A stretch of DNA of 64,000 nt from Nitrospina sp. (lineage in GTDB: Bacteria > Nitrospinota > Nitrospinia > Nitrospinales > JACRGP01). The notes under the pieces were generated by a model. It made no database searches. It saw only the letters and a list, made by a program, of their open reading frames with translations, and was not told where the DNA came from. Of this stretch, positions 27,121 to 37,022 are shown one piece after another. The stretch covers positions 50,100 to 114,099 of the forward strand of contig JACAVV010000012.1 in NCBI GenBank assembly GCA_024648695.1, in the 5' to 3' direction. Each line of letters starts with the position of its first letter. Within the stretch, counting starts at the first letter, position 1. The position numbers and the translations under genes are program-made.

Positions 27121-28107
27121 TCAATTTACATGTTTTCTGAGCTTGGGATTGATAGCTTCTCTTAAGCCTTCACCAAACAGGTTGAAGGCCAGCACCACAA
27201 ATAAAATGGTGAAGCCAGGAATGAATGTCAGCCAGGGGGCATCAAAAATGAAAGTTTTTCCATCGGCAAGAATATTGCCCCAAGTGGCATCTGGAGGTTG
27301 AACACCCAGTCCCAGGTAACTCAAGCTCGACTCCGTCAATATAGCAGTCGCCACACCCAGGGTGGCGGATACCAGAACCGGCGCGATGGCGTTGGGGACC
27401 ATATGAATAAAAATGATCCTCCATTCAGGAATGCTTTGCGAGCGTGCCGCAATCACATAGTCCTGTTCGCGGATAGACAGGAATTCAGCGCGAACAAACA
27501 GGGCGGTGCTCATCCAGCTGGTGAGGCCAATCACGATCATGATGTTATAGATGCTGGGCGGAAGTAATGCCACCACGGCCAGGATTAAAAAGAAGGTGGG
27601 AATACACAACATGATATTGATGATCCCGGTAATCAGGGTATCTACCGTAAGAAACCAGATTTTCACTCGGCCATAAAATCCTGCCAGTCCTCCCATGAAG
27701 ATTCCGACGGTCACAGAAATACCCACCGCAACAAAACCGATCGTCAGCGAAACAAAAGTACCTTCCAGCATTCGGGCGAACACGTCGCGTCCCAACTCAT
27801 CAGTTCCCAGCAGGTAAATACCAAAAAGAGGAGCATCCTCATCGGGAATAATACCCGGATCAAAGGAAGAAAACGGCGCCTTGAATTTTTGCGACAAACG
27901 AACCGCTTCAGGGTCAAACAGCACCACCCACTCTGTGAAAACTTTACCCAGCAAGGCCAGGAGAAAGAAAGCTCCAAGAAACACAAAACTGTACAGGGCG
28001 GATTTTTTGCGCTTGAACAAAATCCAATGTTCTTCGAATAAACCTACCGGTGGCGGCAGTTCATCATGATTTTCATTTGTTTGTAACGTTTGCGTTTCCA
28101 TTTCCAC
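27121..28107 (-). CDS. Oligopeptide/dipeptide ABC transporter permease (OppC/DppC type)
   Basis: 328 residues, second permease of a peptide-type ABC importer. An N-terminal cytoplasmic part (EEHWILFKRKKSALYSF) precedes the first TM helix; the OppC N-terminal domain is followed by about five more helices. The EAA-like loop is in IAARSQSIPEWRIIFIHMVPNAIAPVLV, and the end LAFNLFGEGLREAINPKLRK is diagnostic for the family. It starts one base from the stop of the OppB-type gene, so the two are coupled. No binding protein or ATPase gene is nearby. The substrate may be peptides, nickel or a sugar. Confidence 0.94.
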   Translation of the reverse strand: MEMETQTLQTNENHDELPPPVGLFEEHWILFKRKKSALYSFVFLGAFFLLALLGKVFTEWVVLFDPEAVRLSQKFKAPFSSFDPGIIPDEDAPLFGIYLLGTDELGRDVFARMLEGTFVSLTIGFVAVGISVTVGIFMGGLAGFYGRVKIWFLTVDTLITGIINIMLCIPTFFLILAVVALLPPSIYNIMIVIGLTSWMSTALFVRAEFLSIREQDYVIAARSQSIPEWRIIFIHMVPNAIAPVLVSATLGVATAILTESSLSYLGLGVQPPDATWGNILADGKTFIFDAPWLTFIPGFTILFVVLAFNLFGEGLREAINPKLRKHVN

Positions 28108-29067
28108 TCAAAGTTTGATTCTGGGGTCCACCACCGCGTACAGGATTTCAGACACCAAGGTGCCCGTCAAAACCAGAACAGCGGCAAAGAAGTTTAATGT
28201 TAAAGTGACCGGAAAATCACGCGCCATAATTGCATCATATCCCAGGCGTCCGATGCCGGGCCAGTTGAACACGGTTTCAAAGATAACCGATCCCCCTATC
28301 AACCCCGGAATCATCAGGCCAAACATAGTGATAAAGGGTAGCAACGCGTTGCGCAGGCCGTGCTTGTAAATCACCGCATCCTCAGGGAGCCCTTTGGCGC
28401 GGGCGGTACGAATGTAGTCCTGATGCAAAACTTCCAGCATCGAGGACTTTACAAAACGTGATAACCAGGCTACCCCTGCTAATGCGGCCATCAATCCGGG
28501 GATGGTGAGGTGCCAGATGCGGTCCATCGACTGAAACAGCCAGGAAGAATCTTCCAGCCCGAAGGTTCGAATTCCGGTTGCAGGCACGTTGAACGTTTTC
28601 ACCATAAAAATGATGACGATATAAGATAGAAAAAACCCTGGAATGGAAATAAGGGCATAGGACAAAAAAGTGCTGGTATGATCAAACACAGATCCTCTGC
28701 GCAATGCCGCCTGGACCCCCACAGGAAAAGCGAGGCACCAGGTGATGAATGTACTGATCAGAAACAACGGCAGGGAATTCAAAAACCGGTCCCAGATTTT
28801 CTGAAACACCGGTTGATTGTCCTTGAAGGAACGGAGCTCTCCGGTCGCCAAATCGCGAATCCAGTACAGGTATTGCGCATACAAGGGATCATCCAGATGA
28901 AAGGCGTCGCGTAAACGTTGGATATCTTCCGGCTTCATTCTCGGATTAGAAGGGTCGACGAGGCTGGGTTCACCAGGGGCAATGTGAACGATGGAATGAC
29001 AAAGGATAGACACAAAAAACAACAAAACCAACCGTGCACCGATTTTCTTGAGAATGAATTCTTTCAT
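28108..29067 (-). CDS. Oligopeptide/dipeptide ABC transporter permease (OppB/DppB type)
   Basis: 319 residues, first permease of the pair. It has the N-terminal helix [24 protein letters not shown], a large periplasmic loop with [19 protein letters not shown], then five helices. The EAA-like loop is [31 protein letters not shown], and the end VVDPRIKL is typical of OppB. The upstream gene is divergent (Nif3-like), with only about 100 bases between, so a promoter must lie there. See the OppC-type entry for the missing partners. Confidence 0.94.
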   Translation of the reverse strand: MKEFILKKIGARLVLLFFVSILCHSIVHIAPGEPSLVDPSNPRMKPEDIQRLRDAFHLDDPLYAQYLYWIRDLATGELRSFKDNQPVFQKIWDRFLNSLPLFLISTFITWCLAFPVGVQAALRRGSVFDHTSTFLSYALISIPGFFLSYIVIIFMVKTFNVPATGIRTFGLEDSSWLFQSMDRIWHLTIPGLMAALAGVAWLSRFVKSSMLEVLHQDYIRTARAKGLPEDAVIYKHGLRNALLPFITMFGLMIPGLIGGSVIFETVFNWPGIGRLGYDAIMARDFPVTLTLNFFAAVLVLTGTLVSEILYAVVDPRIKL

Positions 29068-29167
29068 CAGGTAATGTTTGGAAAACCTTTAACTATTTGT
29101 ATGGAAAGCTCTTCGTGAGACCACATTGCTTTTGCCTTTTTACCGGGATTTCTTTTATACTCATTTT

Positions 29168-29917
29168 ATGGATATTATACAAGTCAGTCATCATCTGGAT
29201 CAATTACTGGATATACACGCTATTCAAGACTCGGGTAATGCCATGAATGGCCTGCAAGTCCAAAACACCGGAGAAATTCGCAAAGTGGGCCTCGCTGTAG
29301 ATGTCTGTTTCAAAACCCTGCAAATGGCCAAAGAAGAGGGATGCGATATGTTGTTCGTCCATCATGGATTGTTTTGGAGTGGACTGCAAGCGATTCGAGG
29401 TAGCTATTTTGAAAAGCTGTCGTTAATGATCCGCGAAAACATCGGACTCTATTCTGCACATATCCCTCTGGATATTCACCCAGTGCTCGGAAATAATAAA
29501 GCCTTGGCAGACCTCATCGGACTGGAACGCTTACAACCTTTTGGAGAGTATAAAGGTCAGAAAATTGGGCTCAAGGGCACACTTGTCTCTCAATCGGCGG
29601 AGAAGTTGGGAAAAATGCTGGAGCAACAGTTAGGCTCACCCGTCAAGGTGATAGGAAAGGGTCTTGTGCAAATGGTAGGCTTGGTCACAGGGGGAGCAGG
29701 TGATATGTTACGCGACGCCATTGCAGAAGGTCTGGACTGCTATATAACGGGAGAAGCCTCAGCCCATCATTTTCATGAGGCGGAGGAAGGAAATTGCGTT
29801 TTGATATTGGCGGGGCATTACGCCACAGAAACTGGTGGCGTTAAGGCGGTCGGTAGCCACCTGGAACAAACGTTTGGGTTGGAAACTATTTATCTGGACT
29901 ACCCGACCGGTATGTAG
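29168..29917 (+). CDS. Nif3-like dinuclear metal-centre protein
   Basis: 249 residues from the ATG at 29168; an upstream TTG in frame would add 14 unconserved residues. The family motifs are clear: GNAMNGLQVQN, then MLFVHHGLFWSG with the metal-binding His pair, AHIPLDIHPVLGNN, GEASAHHFHEA, LILAGHYATETGG and the end LDYPTGM. The family forms hexameric toroids with two metal ions and was once called GTP cyclohydrolase I type 2; a secure reaction is not known. Divergent from the OppBC genes. Its stop is 8 bases from the small convergent gene. Confidence 0.93.
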   Translation: MDIIQVSHHLDQLLDIHAIQDSGNAMNGLQVQNTGEIRKVGLAVDVCFKTLQMAKEEGCDMLFVHHGLFWSGLQAIRGSYFEKLSLMIRENIGLYSAHIPLDIHPVLGNNKALADLIGLERLQPFGEYKGQKIGLKGTLVSQSAEKLGKMLEQQLGSPVKVIGKGLVQMVGLVTGGAGDMLRDAIAEGLDCYITGEASAHHFHEAEEGNCVLILAGHYATETGGVKAVGSHLEQTFGLETIYLDYPTGM

Positions 29918-29925
29918 GTTTTCAT

Positions 29926-30054
29926 TTAGCGTCGCCTGGGATCTTCTTTTCTGATTTTTACAGGAATCGCCTGTTTTTCCGGACGAAAAATAAATCCTAA
30001 AATCATTAACAGAGCCATACCTATTCCAAATTCCATCACAGAGTCGATAGTCAT
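29926..30054 (-). CDS. Small single-span membrane protein next to the PCP_red gene
   Basis: 42 residues. A short N-terminus (MTIDSVMEF) is followed by one TM helix of about 16-18 residues (GIGMALLMILGFIF) and a basic tail rich in Lys and Arg (RPEKQAIPVKIRKEDPRRR). This fits an inside-positive orientation. The ATG is preceded by GGGAGA at good spacing, and the gene begins 13 bases after the stop of the PCP_red gene, so it is almost certainly cotranscribed with it. Function unknown; a membrane anchor or small subunit for the neighbouring protein is a guess. Confidence 0.72.
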   Translation of the reverse strand: MTIDSVMEFGIGMALLMILGFIFRPEKQAIPVKIRKEDPRRR

Positions 30055-30067
30055 TGTATCTCCCTTT

Positions 30068-30904
30068 TTAGAAAGTAAATCGATATTTTTCAAATAGTTC
30101 GAATGTTACTGTCGTCTCGCCTTCCTTGGACACCTGCTCTTCGATCCGCTTAATCGCCATATTGCGAACAAAAGGAATAGGAATCCTCATAACTTTTTTA
30201 GCCGCTTCTTCTGTCCAATTCAAGGAAAAATCGGGGACTTCATCCTTTTGTTGCTCATTTTCTACATCCCGCTGCTCATCCTCGGCAGTCACTTCCATGC
30301 CCATGGCTTTCTTTGCTGAGGCGGGCATGATGTTTGTGAACACTTCATCGATGATTCCGGCCGTCACCATTTTATCGCCTTGTTCGCGAGCTCTCGCTTC
30401 AATGGTTTGCTTCGCCATACCCCGAACAAAGGGCGGTACTTTTTCCATTTTTGCCAAAGCTTCCTTGTTCCAGGGCATGCCCATCGTCGGGGCGACGTCC
30501 ATGTAATTCTTGAATTTTCCGATAATATCTTCTTTTTTTTCAGTACGTTGCGCAAGGAAATCCTCGATCTCTTCAATCACTTCAACCTTGCGGGGACTCT
30601 CCGACATTTTCTTTTTCGCTTCATCGAAAGCCCCCATCGATAGCTCTTCAAAGCCAAACTGCTTGACCCTTTTAGACACGAGCATCATGGATTCATTACG
30701 GATTTCGGTGAGGAATTCTGAAGTCACCAACTTGTAACCCCGTTTCACACAGCGTTGCACCATCAGTTTTCGAATTCCGGGGCGCACGAATTCCGGAGCA
30801 TGCTTGACCCGCTCCCAAGCTTCAGGATCCCAACTCACTCCATTTTCCACCGCGTAAGGATGGTCTATTTCTTTTCCATTGATATCTTGACCGGCACTAA
30901 TCAT
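30068..30904 (-). CDS. Triple PCP_red (protochlorophyllide-reductase C-terminal) domain protein
   Basis: 278 residues with three copies of the small helical domain found at the C-terminus of the light-independent protochlorophyllide reductase B subunit. The copies are: about 24-70 (WDPEAWERVKHAPEFVRPGIRKLM), about 143-190 (WNKEALAKMEKVPPFVRGMAKQTIE) and about 226-275 (WTEEAAKKVMRIPIPFVRNMAIKRIE). Each has the signature W-x-x-E-A ... P-x-FVR. No catalytic subunit of chlorophyll synthesis is nearby, so its role is probably not chlorophyll synthesis but a scaffold or redox-protein partner. Cytoplasmic. Paired with a 42-residue membrane protein gene. Confidence 0.87.
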   Translation of the reverse strand: MISAGQDINGKEIDHPYAVENGVSWDPEAWERVKHAPEFVRPGIRKLMVQRCVKRGYKLVTSEFLTEIRNESMMLVSKRVKQFGFEELSMGAFDEAKKKMSESPRKVEVIEEIEDFLAQRTEKKEDIIGKFKNYMDVAPTMGMPWNKEALAKMEKVPPFVRGMAKQTIEARAREQGDKMVTAGIIDEVFTNIMPASAKKAMGMEVTAEDEQRDVENEQQKDEVPDFSLNWTEEAAKKVMRIPIPFVRNMAIKRIEEQVSKEGETTVTFELFEKYRFTF

Positions 30905-31093
30905 TTTTCTTTTCCAAATAAAATAATCAAATATTTATACTAGAATTATACTAAAAATGCCTCACCTTTTTCAAATTAACTTGATCCTGACGACAATGTC
31001 AATTAATTTGGAAACTTTTCGAAATACAGGGATTGTTGAAAACTTTAACTTTTGTACGATTTTTCAATGCTCCCGGAACAAGGAACAAAATTC

Positions 31094-34000
31094 ATGAAGC
31101 GAACACCTGTTATTTATTTTTTATTTTTTCTATCCGGAATCACCGCCCTGATTTACGAAATCATCTGGACACGCATGTTGACCCTTGTTTTCGGTCATAC
31201 GGTGTATTCGGTTTCTATTGTATTGGCCGCGTTCATGGCGGGTTTGGGATTTGGGAGTTACCTTTGGGGCCATTTGATTGATAACGCTTCGTCTTCCCAG
31301 GGGGAAAATTCTTCTGAAAGCGCACCCCAATCGCTATTGATTTACGGCTCGATTGAAATTGTTATCGGTGTTTGCGGGGCTGTGTTTTCCTTGTTATTCG
31401 CCAATTTTTCCAGCATCTATTCTTTGCTCCATTTGGCTTTGCCGGACTCGCAATTAGTGTTTAACGGAATCAAGGCGATTCTGGCTTTTGGCCTGATGTT
31501 CATTCCCACGACATTGATGGGCGCGACGTTACCGGTTATCAGCAAATATTATGTTACCCAGGACAAGGATCTTGAAAACCAGGTGGGTAGCCTTTATTTC
31601 CTGAACACATTGGGTGCCGCTGTGGGTTGTCTGACAACCGGATTCGTTTTGATTGAGGCAATCGGAGTCCTGCAAACAGCCTGGTTTGCCGCCATTTTGA
31701 ATCTTTTCATTGGGATCGGTGCCATCCGAACCTATCAGGAGACCCATCCCGGAAAAGCGCAATGGTTTTACATCCCCAAAATCAAAATCCCCAAATTCGA
31801 ACTCCATCGCGATGAATCGTTTTGGGTCCTTGCCAGTTTTGTATGCGGGTTCACAGCATTGGCTTATGAAGTATTATGGTCGCGTCTGCTGGTATTCAGT
31901 ATCTCCAGCACGGTGTATTCTTTTAGCATGATGCTGGCCGTCTTCCTGTTAGGGATTGCACTAGGAAGTTTGATCGCGGTCCCCTTGATGCGATGGGTCA
32001 AGGATTTGCGATCCCTGTTGGTATGGGTCCAGATCGGTATCGGGTTTTATATTATCGTTTCGTTATACTCTATGGAATCGCTGTTGTCTCCACCCTGGAA
32101 CAGCTACAACCTGCAAAACCCGGCACGTGCTTTTGGAATTTACTTTAAAGATTCTCTCATGCTGATGCTGATTCCCACCATCCTGTTAGGAATCAATTTC
32201 CCCGTGCTCATAAAAAACGCCGCCGGACACTTTGACCGCATTGGAAGAGGAACCGGAAAGGTTTATGGAAGCAATACACTTGGCGCCATTTTGGGGTCTC
32301 TGGTAGCCGGCTTCCTGCTTCTCCCATTGATCGGGGTGTGCTGGAGTTTATTGCTGGTTGCCACTCTAAACTTTGCACTGGGCGGAGTGCTACTCTTTCA
32401 AAGCAACCAATTCAACCCATCCCTGCGTAAAATGCTCGCCGGTGCCCTGGGAATTGTGATCATCGCAATCAATATCGGTGTTCCCAAGGATTTGCTGAAT
32501 CCGTTTTTCATGCGCGACAGTTCAGGCAAACGAAGCCTTAAAAAACTGCTCTTTTTCGAAGAGGGGATCACTGACACCGTGGCAATTTTCGAGGACAATT
32601 ACGGAATTCTGGATCCCAGCGCCAAGCGCCTCATAACCAACGGGGTATCGATGTCCGCTTCCAACCTGGTGGCCTCACGCTACATGAAACTGTTCGCCCA
32701 TGTCCCCATCATGTTGTCGGATCAACCGGACGAAGTATTGGTGATTTGTTTTGGTACAGGCCAAACGACAGGAGCCGCGGGGATTCAACCACGGGTGAAA
32801 TCTGTGGACAGCCTGGAGTTATCGCCGAGCGTTATCAATGGTGCCGGGGTGTTCAAAAATGAAAACCATGACGTGGTCAATCTGGAAAAAGTCCATATCG
32901 TTTTGCAGGACGGAAGGAACCACTTGCTCACCACCTCGAAACAATATGATGTGATCACCGGTGAACCGCCGCCTCCAAGAACCGCGTTCACGGTCAACCT
33001 CTACACCCGCGATTTTTATCGCCAGGTGCACAACCGGCTCAAACCCGGCGGTAAATTCGTGCAATGGATTCCTTTGCACAGCCAGAGCCTGGAGGAGGTG
33101 GAAATGCACCTAAAAACATTTCTGGCCGAATTTCCCCATGCTTTGGGTTGGATGTCGGTGGCGAATGAAGTTCTGCTCCTGGGCTCCGATCAACCCATCG
33201 AACTGGATTTTAAAAAATTGAAGAAGCAGTTTGAGGACCCTGTAGTGCGCAAGGCTATGGCAGATATCCACATAAATTCACCGCATGCCTTTCTGGCCAA
33301 CCTGTGGTACTTGGAGGACCAGATCACCGCTTTCGCCGCAGGGGCGAAAGAGATCACCGATAACCGGCCCTACATCGAATTCTATTTGAACTTTCCAGAT
33401 GTGATCAATTCTTCGGATATGGAACAACTGGTTCTTAGCCGCGCCTCCTTTGATGCGATCACCAAAAGGGTCACCAATCTATCGGGAGAAGACAAAAAAC
33501 GGTTCAAGGCCCATTATGAGGCTATGGACAAATATCAAAAAGGTGTTTTGTACAACAACCGGCACCAGCTTCTGGATGCCATTTCGATGGTGGAAGACAA
33601 CAACCTGTTCCGCTACCATTTGCAAGCTGAAACAGGGCAAATTCATCGGCTTGAAGAGCAGTTGAAACAAGATCCCAACAACCCAGACCTGATGCTCAAT
33701 CTGGGCCATGCCAATTTTCAGATTGGCAACCACGAAAAAAGCATGGAACTGTTGCAAAAGGTCCTGGAGAAAAATCCTAAGCAGAGTTACGCCAACCTCT
33801 ACATGGCATTCAATTTAATGGAAGTGGACCGGACGGCGGAAGCCAAACCCTATTTCGAAGCGGCGGTAAAAGTAGACCCCAGCCAGTTGCGCACCGTCAT
33901 GCAGGAGATGGCCCTCATCGACCTGTTGAAAGAGTTGTCCCAAAAACCGGACAGTCTCAGTTTGATCAATTCTGCGGCACAGTTTTATAATGTAAAAAAC

Positions 34001-34327
34001 CAGTTCAACAAATCCCTGGAATATTCCATGAAAGCTTTCCAAAAAGACCCCGTTAATTTAAGGGCTTTGCAAAGCATCGTGTTCAGTTACCGGGGATTGG
34101 GCAACATTCGCGAAGTGTTTGATTACGGCCGAAGATACGACTTGCTCAACCCCGATGACATTCATATTTCGTACATATTGGGGGAGGCCTATATGAAATC
34201 CCTTCGCTTCAAAAAAGCCATTCCCTTCTTTGAAAAAGTGATCAAGGCAGACGACTCTTATCGCAATGCACAAAAACTCTTGGAGGTTTGTAAAGAAAAA
34301 GCCAAAGCACTAAAGGCAAAAGCCTGA
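31094..34327 (+). CDS. Membrane spermidine-synthase-like / TPR fusion protein
   Basis: 1077 residues from ATG 31094, which has an AAGGA-type site; an upstream TTG in frame would add 14 residues. Residues about 1-475 hold about 12 transmembrane helices in two repeats; each half starts with a similar segment (GITALIYEIIWTRML and GFTALAYEVLWSRLL), showing internal duplication. Residues about 500-760 form a spermidine-synthase-like domain with the SAM-type motif VICFGTGQTTGA and the acidic VDSLELS. Then come about four or five TPRs (about 845-1070). Such fused proteins occur in many bacteria; the substrate is unknown. The next gene is convergent. Confidence 0.88.
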   Translation: MKRTPVIYFLFFLSGITALIYEIIWTRMLTLVFGHTVYSVSIVLAAFMAGLGFGSYLWGHLIDNASSSQGENSSESAPQSLLIYGSIEIVIGVCGAVFSLLFANFSSIYSLLHLALPDSQLVFNGIKAILAFGLMFIPTTLMGATLPVISKYYVTQDKDLENQVGSLYFLNTLGAAVGCLTTGFVLIEAIGVLQTAWFAAILNLFIGIGAIRTYQETHPGKAQWFYIPKIKIPKFELHRDESFWVLASFVCGFTALAYEVLWSRLLVFSISSTVYSFSMMLAVFLLGIALGSLIAVPLMRWVKDLRSLLVWVQIGIGFYIIVSLYSMESLLSPPWNSYNLQNPARAFGIYFKDSLMLMLIPTILLGINFPVLIKNAAGHFDRIGRGTGKVYGSNTLGAILGSLVAGFLLLPLIGVCWSLLLVATLNFALGGVLLFQSNQFNPSLRKMLAGALGIVIIAINIGVPKDLLNPFFMRDSSGKRSLKKLLFFEEGITDTVAIFEDNYGILDPSAKRLITNGVSMSASNLVASRYMKLFAHVPIMLSDQPDEVLVICFGTGQTTGAAGIQPRVKSVDSLELSPSVINGAGVFKNENHDVVNLEKVHIVLQDGRNHLLTTSKQYDVITGEPPPPRTAFTVNLYTRDFYRQVHNRLKPGGKFVQWIPLHSQSLEEVEMHLKTFLAEFPHALGWMSVANEVLLLGSDQPIELDFKKLKKQFEDPVVRKAMADIHINSPHAFLANLWYLEDQITAFAAGAKEITDNRPYIEFYLNFPDVINSSDMEQLVLSRASFDAITKRVTNLSGEDKKRFKAHYEAMDKYQKGVLYNNRHQLLDAISMVEDNNLFRYHLQAETGQIHRLEEQLKQDPNNPDLMLNLGHANFQIGNHEKSMELLQKVLEKNPKQSYANLYMAFNLMEVDRTAEAKPYFEAAVKVDPSQLRTVMQEMALIDLLKELSQKPDSLSLINSAAQFYNVKNQFNKSLEYSMKAFQKDPVNLRALQSIVFSYRGLGNIREVFDYGRRYDLLNPDDIHISYILGEAYMKSLRFKKAIPFFEKVIKADDSYRNAQKLLEVCKEKAKALKAKA

Positions 34328-34340
34328 TCTTGGCCCGCTG

Positions 34341-35450
34341 TCAGTTTTCATGAAGTGTTTGGGGGTTAACAGTAAATATGTGAACTTCCCTGGAATCAGG
34401 AAACTCTTTAATGATTTTGACCATGGTGTCAATATTTTCTTTAAACGCCTGGACCAAATCGCCGTCAAAATGGACCCATGAAAGTTTTTCGATTTCTGCC
34501 AGGGCATCATTAATATCCCAGGCTTGCTTATAAGGACGTTCGCTGGTAAGCGCATCAAAAACATCGCACAAGGCAACAATCCGTCCTTCAAGAGGAATGT
34601 CTTTACCCTTTTTTTTGTAAGGGTAGCCTGAACCATCCCAACGCTCATGGTGGTTCAGCGCGATGGACTCGGCCATCTGCATCAATCGTGAATTGCTTCC
34701 CGATAAGATTTGCGCCCCAATCAGAGCATGAGTTTTCATAATATCCCACTCTTCGCCATCCAATCGGGCGGGCTTCAGTAGAATGCGGTCGGGAATTCCA
34801 ATTTTTCCAACATCGTGCATGGGACTCGCGTTTAATAGCAGATGGCAGTCCTTTTCGTCCAGACCAATTATTTTGGCAAGCTCCGCACATAAATGGCCCA
34901 TTCGAATCACGTGCATTCCCGTCTCATTATCCCGGTATTCCGCGGCCCTTCCCAGGCGATGGACGATTTCCATTCTAGTGTCTTCCAACTCCCGGGTTCG
35001 TTCCTGGATTCCTTCTTCCAGGGTTTGGTTTTGGTCGCGAATATGGTTATGAAGCATTTTCCCTTCCAGCAAATTGCGAATACGGGTCACTCCTTCGGAC
35101 ACATCAAAGGGTTTCGGTAAAAAGTCCTTGGCTCCGGCTTTCAGGGCTTTTAAACGAATTCCATATTCCCGTTGTCCAGTCAAAATAATAACTGGCAAAA
35201 AATCATCCTTTATTTTAGTTTGGAGTTGCTCCAATATGTCGAAGCCATTGCAATTTGGCATTTTTAAATCCAGAAGAAGTAAATCCGGTTCATCCTCTTC
35301 AAAAAATTCCTTCACTTTCTGGCTATCGGTCAGATAAAAAACATTTTTAAACCCGCTTCCTTTCAAAAGGCGGGTAAAAATTTCTGCATTTCTTATATCG
35401 TCATCAACGATCAAAATTTTTGCTTCAAAAACACTATCCGTGATCATCAT
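34341..35450 (-). CDS. Response regulator with HD-GYP phosphodiesterase domain
   Basis: 369 residues. A receiver domain (about 8-128) has the phospho-acceptor Asp in LLLLDLKMPN and the Lys in LPKPF. A coiled linker leads to an HD-GYP domain (about 165-345): the HVIRMGHL lead, the HD pair in NASPMHDVGKIGIPD, then HHERWDGSGYPYKKKG (the GYP motif) and ALCDVFDALTSERPYKQ. RpfG-like proteins hydrolyse cyclic di-GMP; here the motif residues are intact. The sensor kinase is not adjacent. Convergent with the fusion gene, 13 bases apart. ATG start. Confidence 0.95.
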   Translation of the reverse strand: MMITDSVFEAKILIVDDDIRNAEIFTRLLKGSGFKNVFYLTDSQKVKEFFEEDEPDLLLLDLKMPNCNGFDILEQLQTKIKDDFLPVIILTGQREYGIRLKALKAGAKDFLPKPFDVSEGVTRIRNLLEGKMLHNHIRDQNQTLEEGIQERTRELEDTRMEIVHRLGRAAEYRDNETGMHVIRMGHLCAELAKIIGLDEKDCHLLLNASPMHDVGKIGIPDRILLKPARLDGEEWDIMKTHALIGAQILSGSNSRLMQMAESIALNHHERWDGSGYPYKKKGKDIPLEGRIVALCDVFDALTSERPYKQAWDINDALAEIEKLSWVHFDGDLVQAFKENIDTMVKIIKEFPDSREVHIFTVNPQTLHEN

Positions 35451-35637
35451 AATGACTCCCAGGCCCCCTATTTGGTGATGGGCAAAAACAAAATATTACA
35501 TAGAAATTCTATTTCCAGTTTAAAAGCAAAAAATTACCTTGTCAATTTAAAATACCAAGGATAACTACCTCAAAACTGGCAAATTTTGGAGAATATGATT
35601 GAAACTTCGATCAAAAACAACACTAAATAATTGAAAA

Positions 35638-36876
35638 TTATAGTTTTAGAATTTTTTTCAATTTCCCGGCAACTTGTACTATTAATTGCAGAATCTTATT
35701 CTTGAAATAGGCTTTTTTATCGAATAGGCGGTCGTGGGTTTCAAATAGTAATTTTGGAATGTCAAGTTTTTCCGGGCATCGAGGCAGGCAGTCACCGCAT
35801 TCCGTACATTTGAAAGCAAAATTTCCCGGAAACCAATGCCCCTGCCCTTCGAGCATGTTGTAACGAAACCGGCCGTATTCGGACATATCGTACGCTTCCA
35901 GCAAATTGCGAAACCGCAAGATTTCCGGGATGAGAATGTTTTCCGGGCAAGGCAAACATTCATCGCACAATGTGCATCGGTCTGCCAACGCCGAAAGGGG
36001 TGCATCCATTCCTGATTTCAATTCCTGAAAGGTCTCACTTTGATAAGATTCTCCGTTCAGAATCTTAAAGTTTTGCGCAAAGTGTTCCACTTCATGAATT
36101 CCCATACTCAAGGTGTGAATTCGAGGATGGCTTAGGCAAAAGCGGCCATTAAACTGAATGGCCGTTAAAGGGTCCGCCAGGGATCTGACTTTCTCGGAAG
36201 GACTCCACAACATACCGCCCTTTTCGTTCGGGGAAATGATGAACACACCCATGTCTTTTTTTTCGGCCAGTTCAATGGCAGGACGATTCCTTTGAAAGAA
36301 ATAATAGTAGTGCAAATTGATAAAACTGAACAAATCGGTTTCCATCGCTTTTAAAATAACATTCAAGGGACCGTGAGTGGAAAATCCTATATGACGAATG
36401 ATTCCCTCCTCCTTCATCCGATGCAAAGTTTCCACTGGACCTCCAGGAGCTGTAGACGCGGCCAGCCGTTCTTCATTATTAATTCCATGCCAACCATAAA
36501 GATCCAAATAATCCAGACGCAAAGCTGTCAATTGTTCTTCCACCAGTTTGCGAGTTTCATCGGCCGTCATGGGAGCGCCTTTGGTCATCATCTTGTAAGA
36601 GCTTCGCGGCACGTTGAGTTCTTCAAGCACTTTTCCATAAAGATGCTCGCTTTTCATATAACCATGAGCCGTTTCTATATGATTGATTCCAAGGTCCAAA
36701 GCCAAACGGGTGATCTCCATACAATTCTCAATAGACTCTTTTGGCAACCGGTTCCGTGGCGGGGTCCATCCCCGCTTAAACCGCATGCCCCCCAATGTTA
36801 TCACCGAAAGGGATTCCCCGGTTTTTCCAAAACGCCGGTATTCCATTGCAGGAAGATTTTTTAATTCTGTTATCAT
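35638..36876 (-). CDS. Aldo/keto reductase with C-terminal 4Fe-4S ferredoxin domain
   Basis: 412 residues. An aldo/keto reductase barrel occupies about 1-300. It reads YRRFGKTGESLSVITLGGMRF at the start and has the catalytic-region segment ETAHGYMKSEHLYGKVLEEL and the barrel loop GWHGIN. Two ferredoxin-type cysteine clusters follow: CTLCDECLPCP (about 305) and CTECGDCLPRCP (about 360), giving likely two 4Fe-4S clusters. This subfamily is widespread in anaerobes and probably couples AKR-type chemistry to ferredoxin; the substrate is unknown. The start (36876) lies about 145 bases from the divergent GT39 gene. Confidence 0.92.
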   Translation of the reverse strand: MITELKNLPAMEYRRFGKTGESLSVITLGGMRFKRGWTPPRNRLPKESIENCMEITRLALDLGINHIETAHGYMKSEHLYGKVLEELNVPRSSYKMMTKGAPMTADETRKLVEEQLTALRLDYLDLYGWHGINNEERLAASTAPGGPVETLHRMKEEGIIRHIGFSTHGPLNVILKAMETDLFSFINLHYYYFFQRNRPAIELAEKKDMGVFIISPNEKGGMLWSPSEKVRSLADPLTAIQFNGRFCLSHPRIHTLSMGIHEVEHFAQNFKILNGESYQSETFQELKSGMDAPLSALADRCTLCDECLPCPENILIPEILRFRNLLEAYDMSEYGRFRYNMLEGQGHWFPGNFAFKCTECGDCLPRCPEKLDIPKLLFETHDRLFDKKAYFKNKILQLIVQVAGKLKKILKL

Positions 36877-37022
36877 TTCATGAACTCAATTCAGGTTTGA
36901 TTGTGTTAGGCTCTGGTATTTTTTAGCAAATATTGTTTCATGCTAAAAAACAGGTTCAGCGGTGTCAATCCCTTTGCGGATTTAATATCAATCAATTGCA
37001 ATTCATTTCGGGAGTATTTTTG

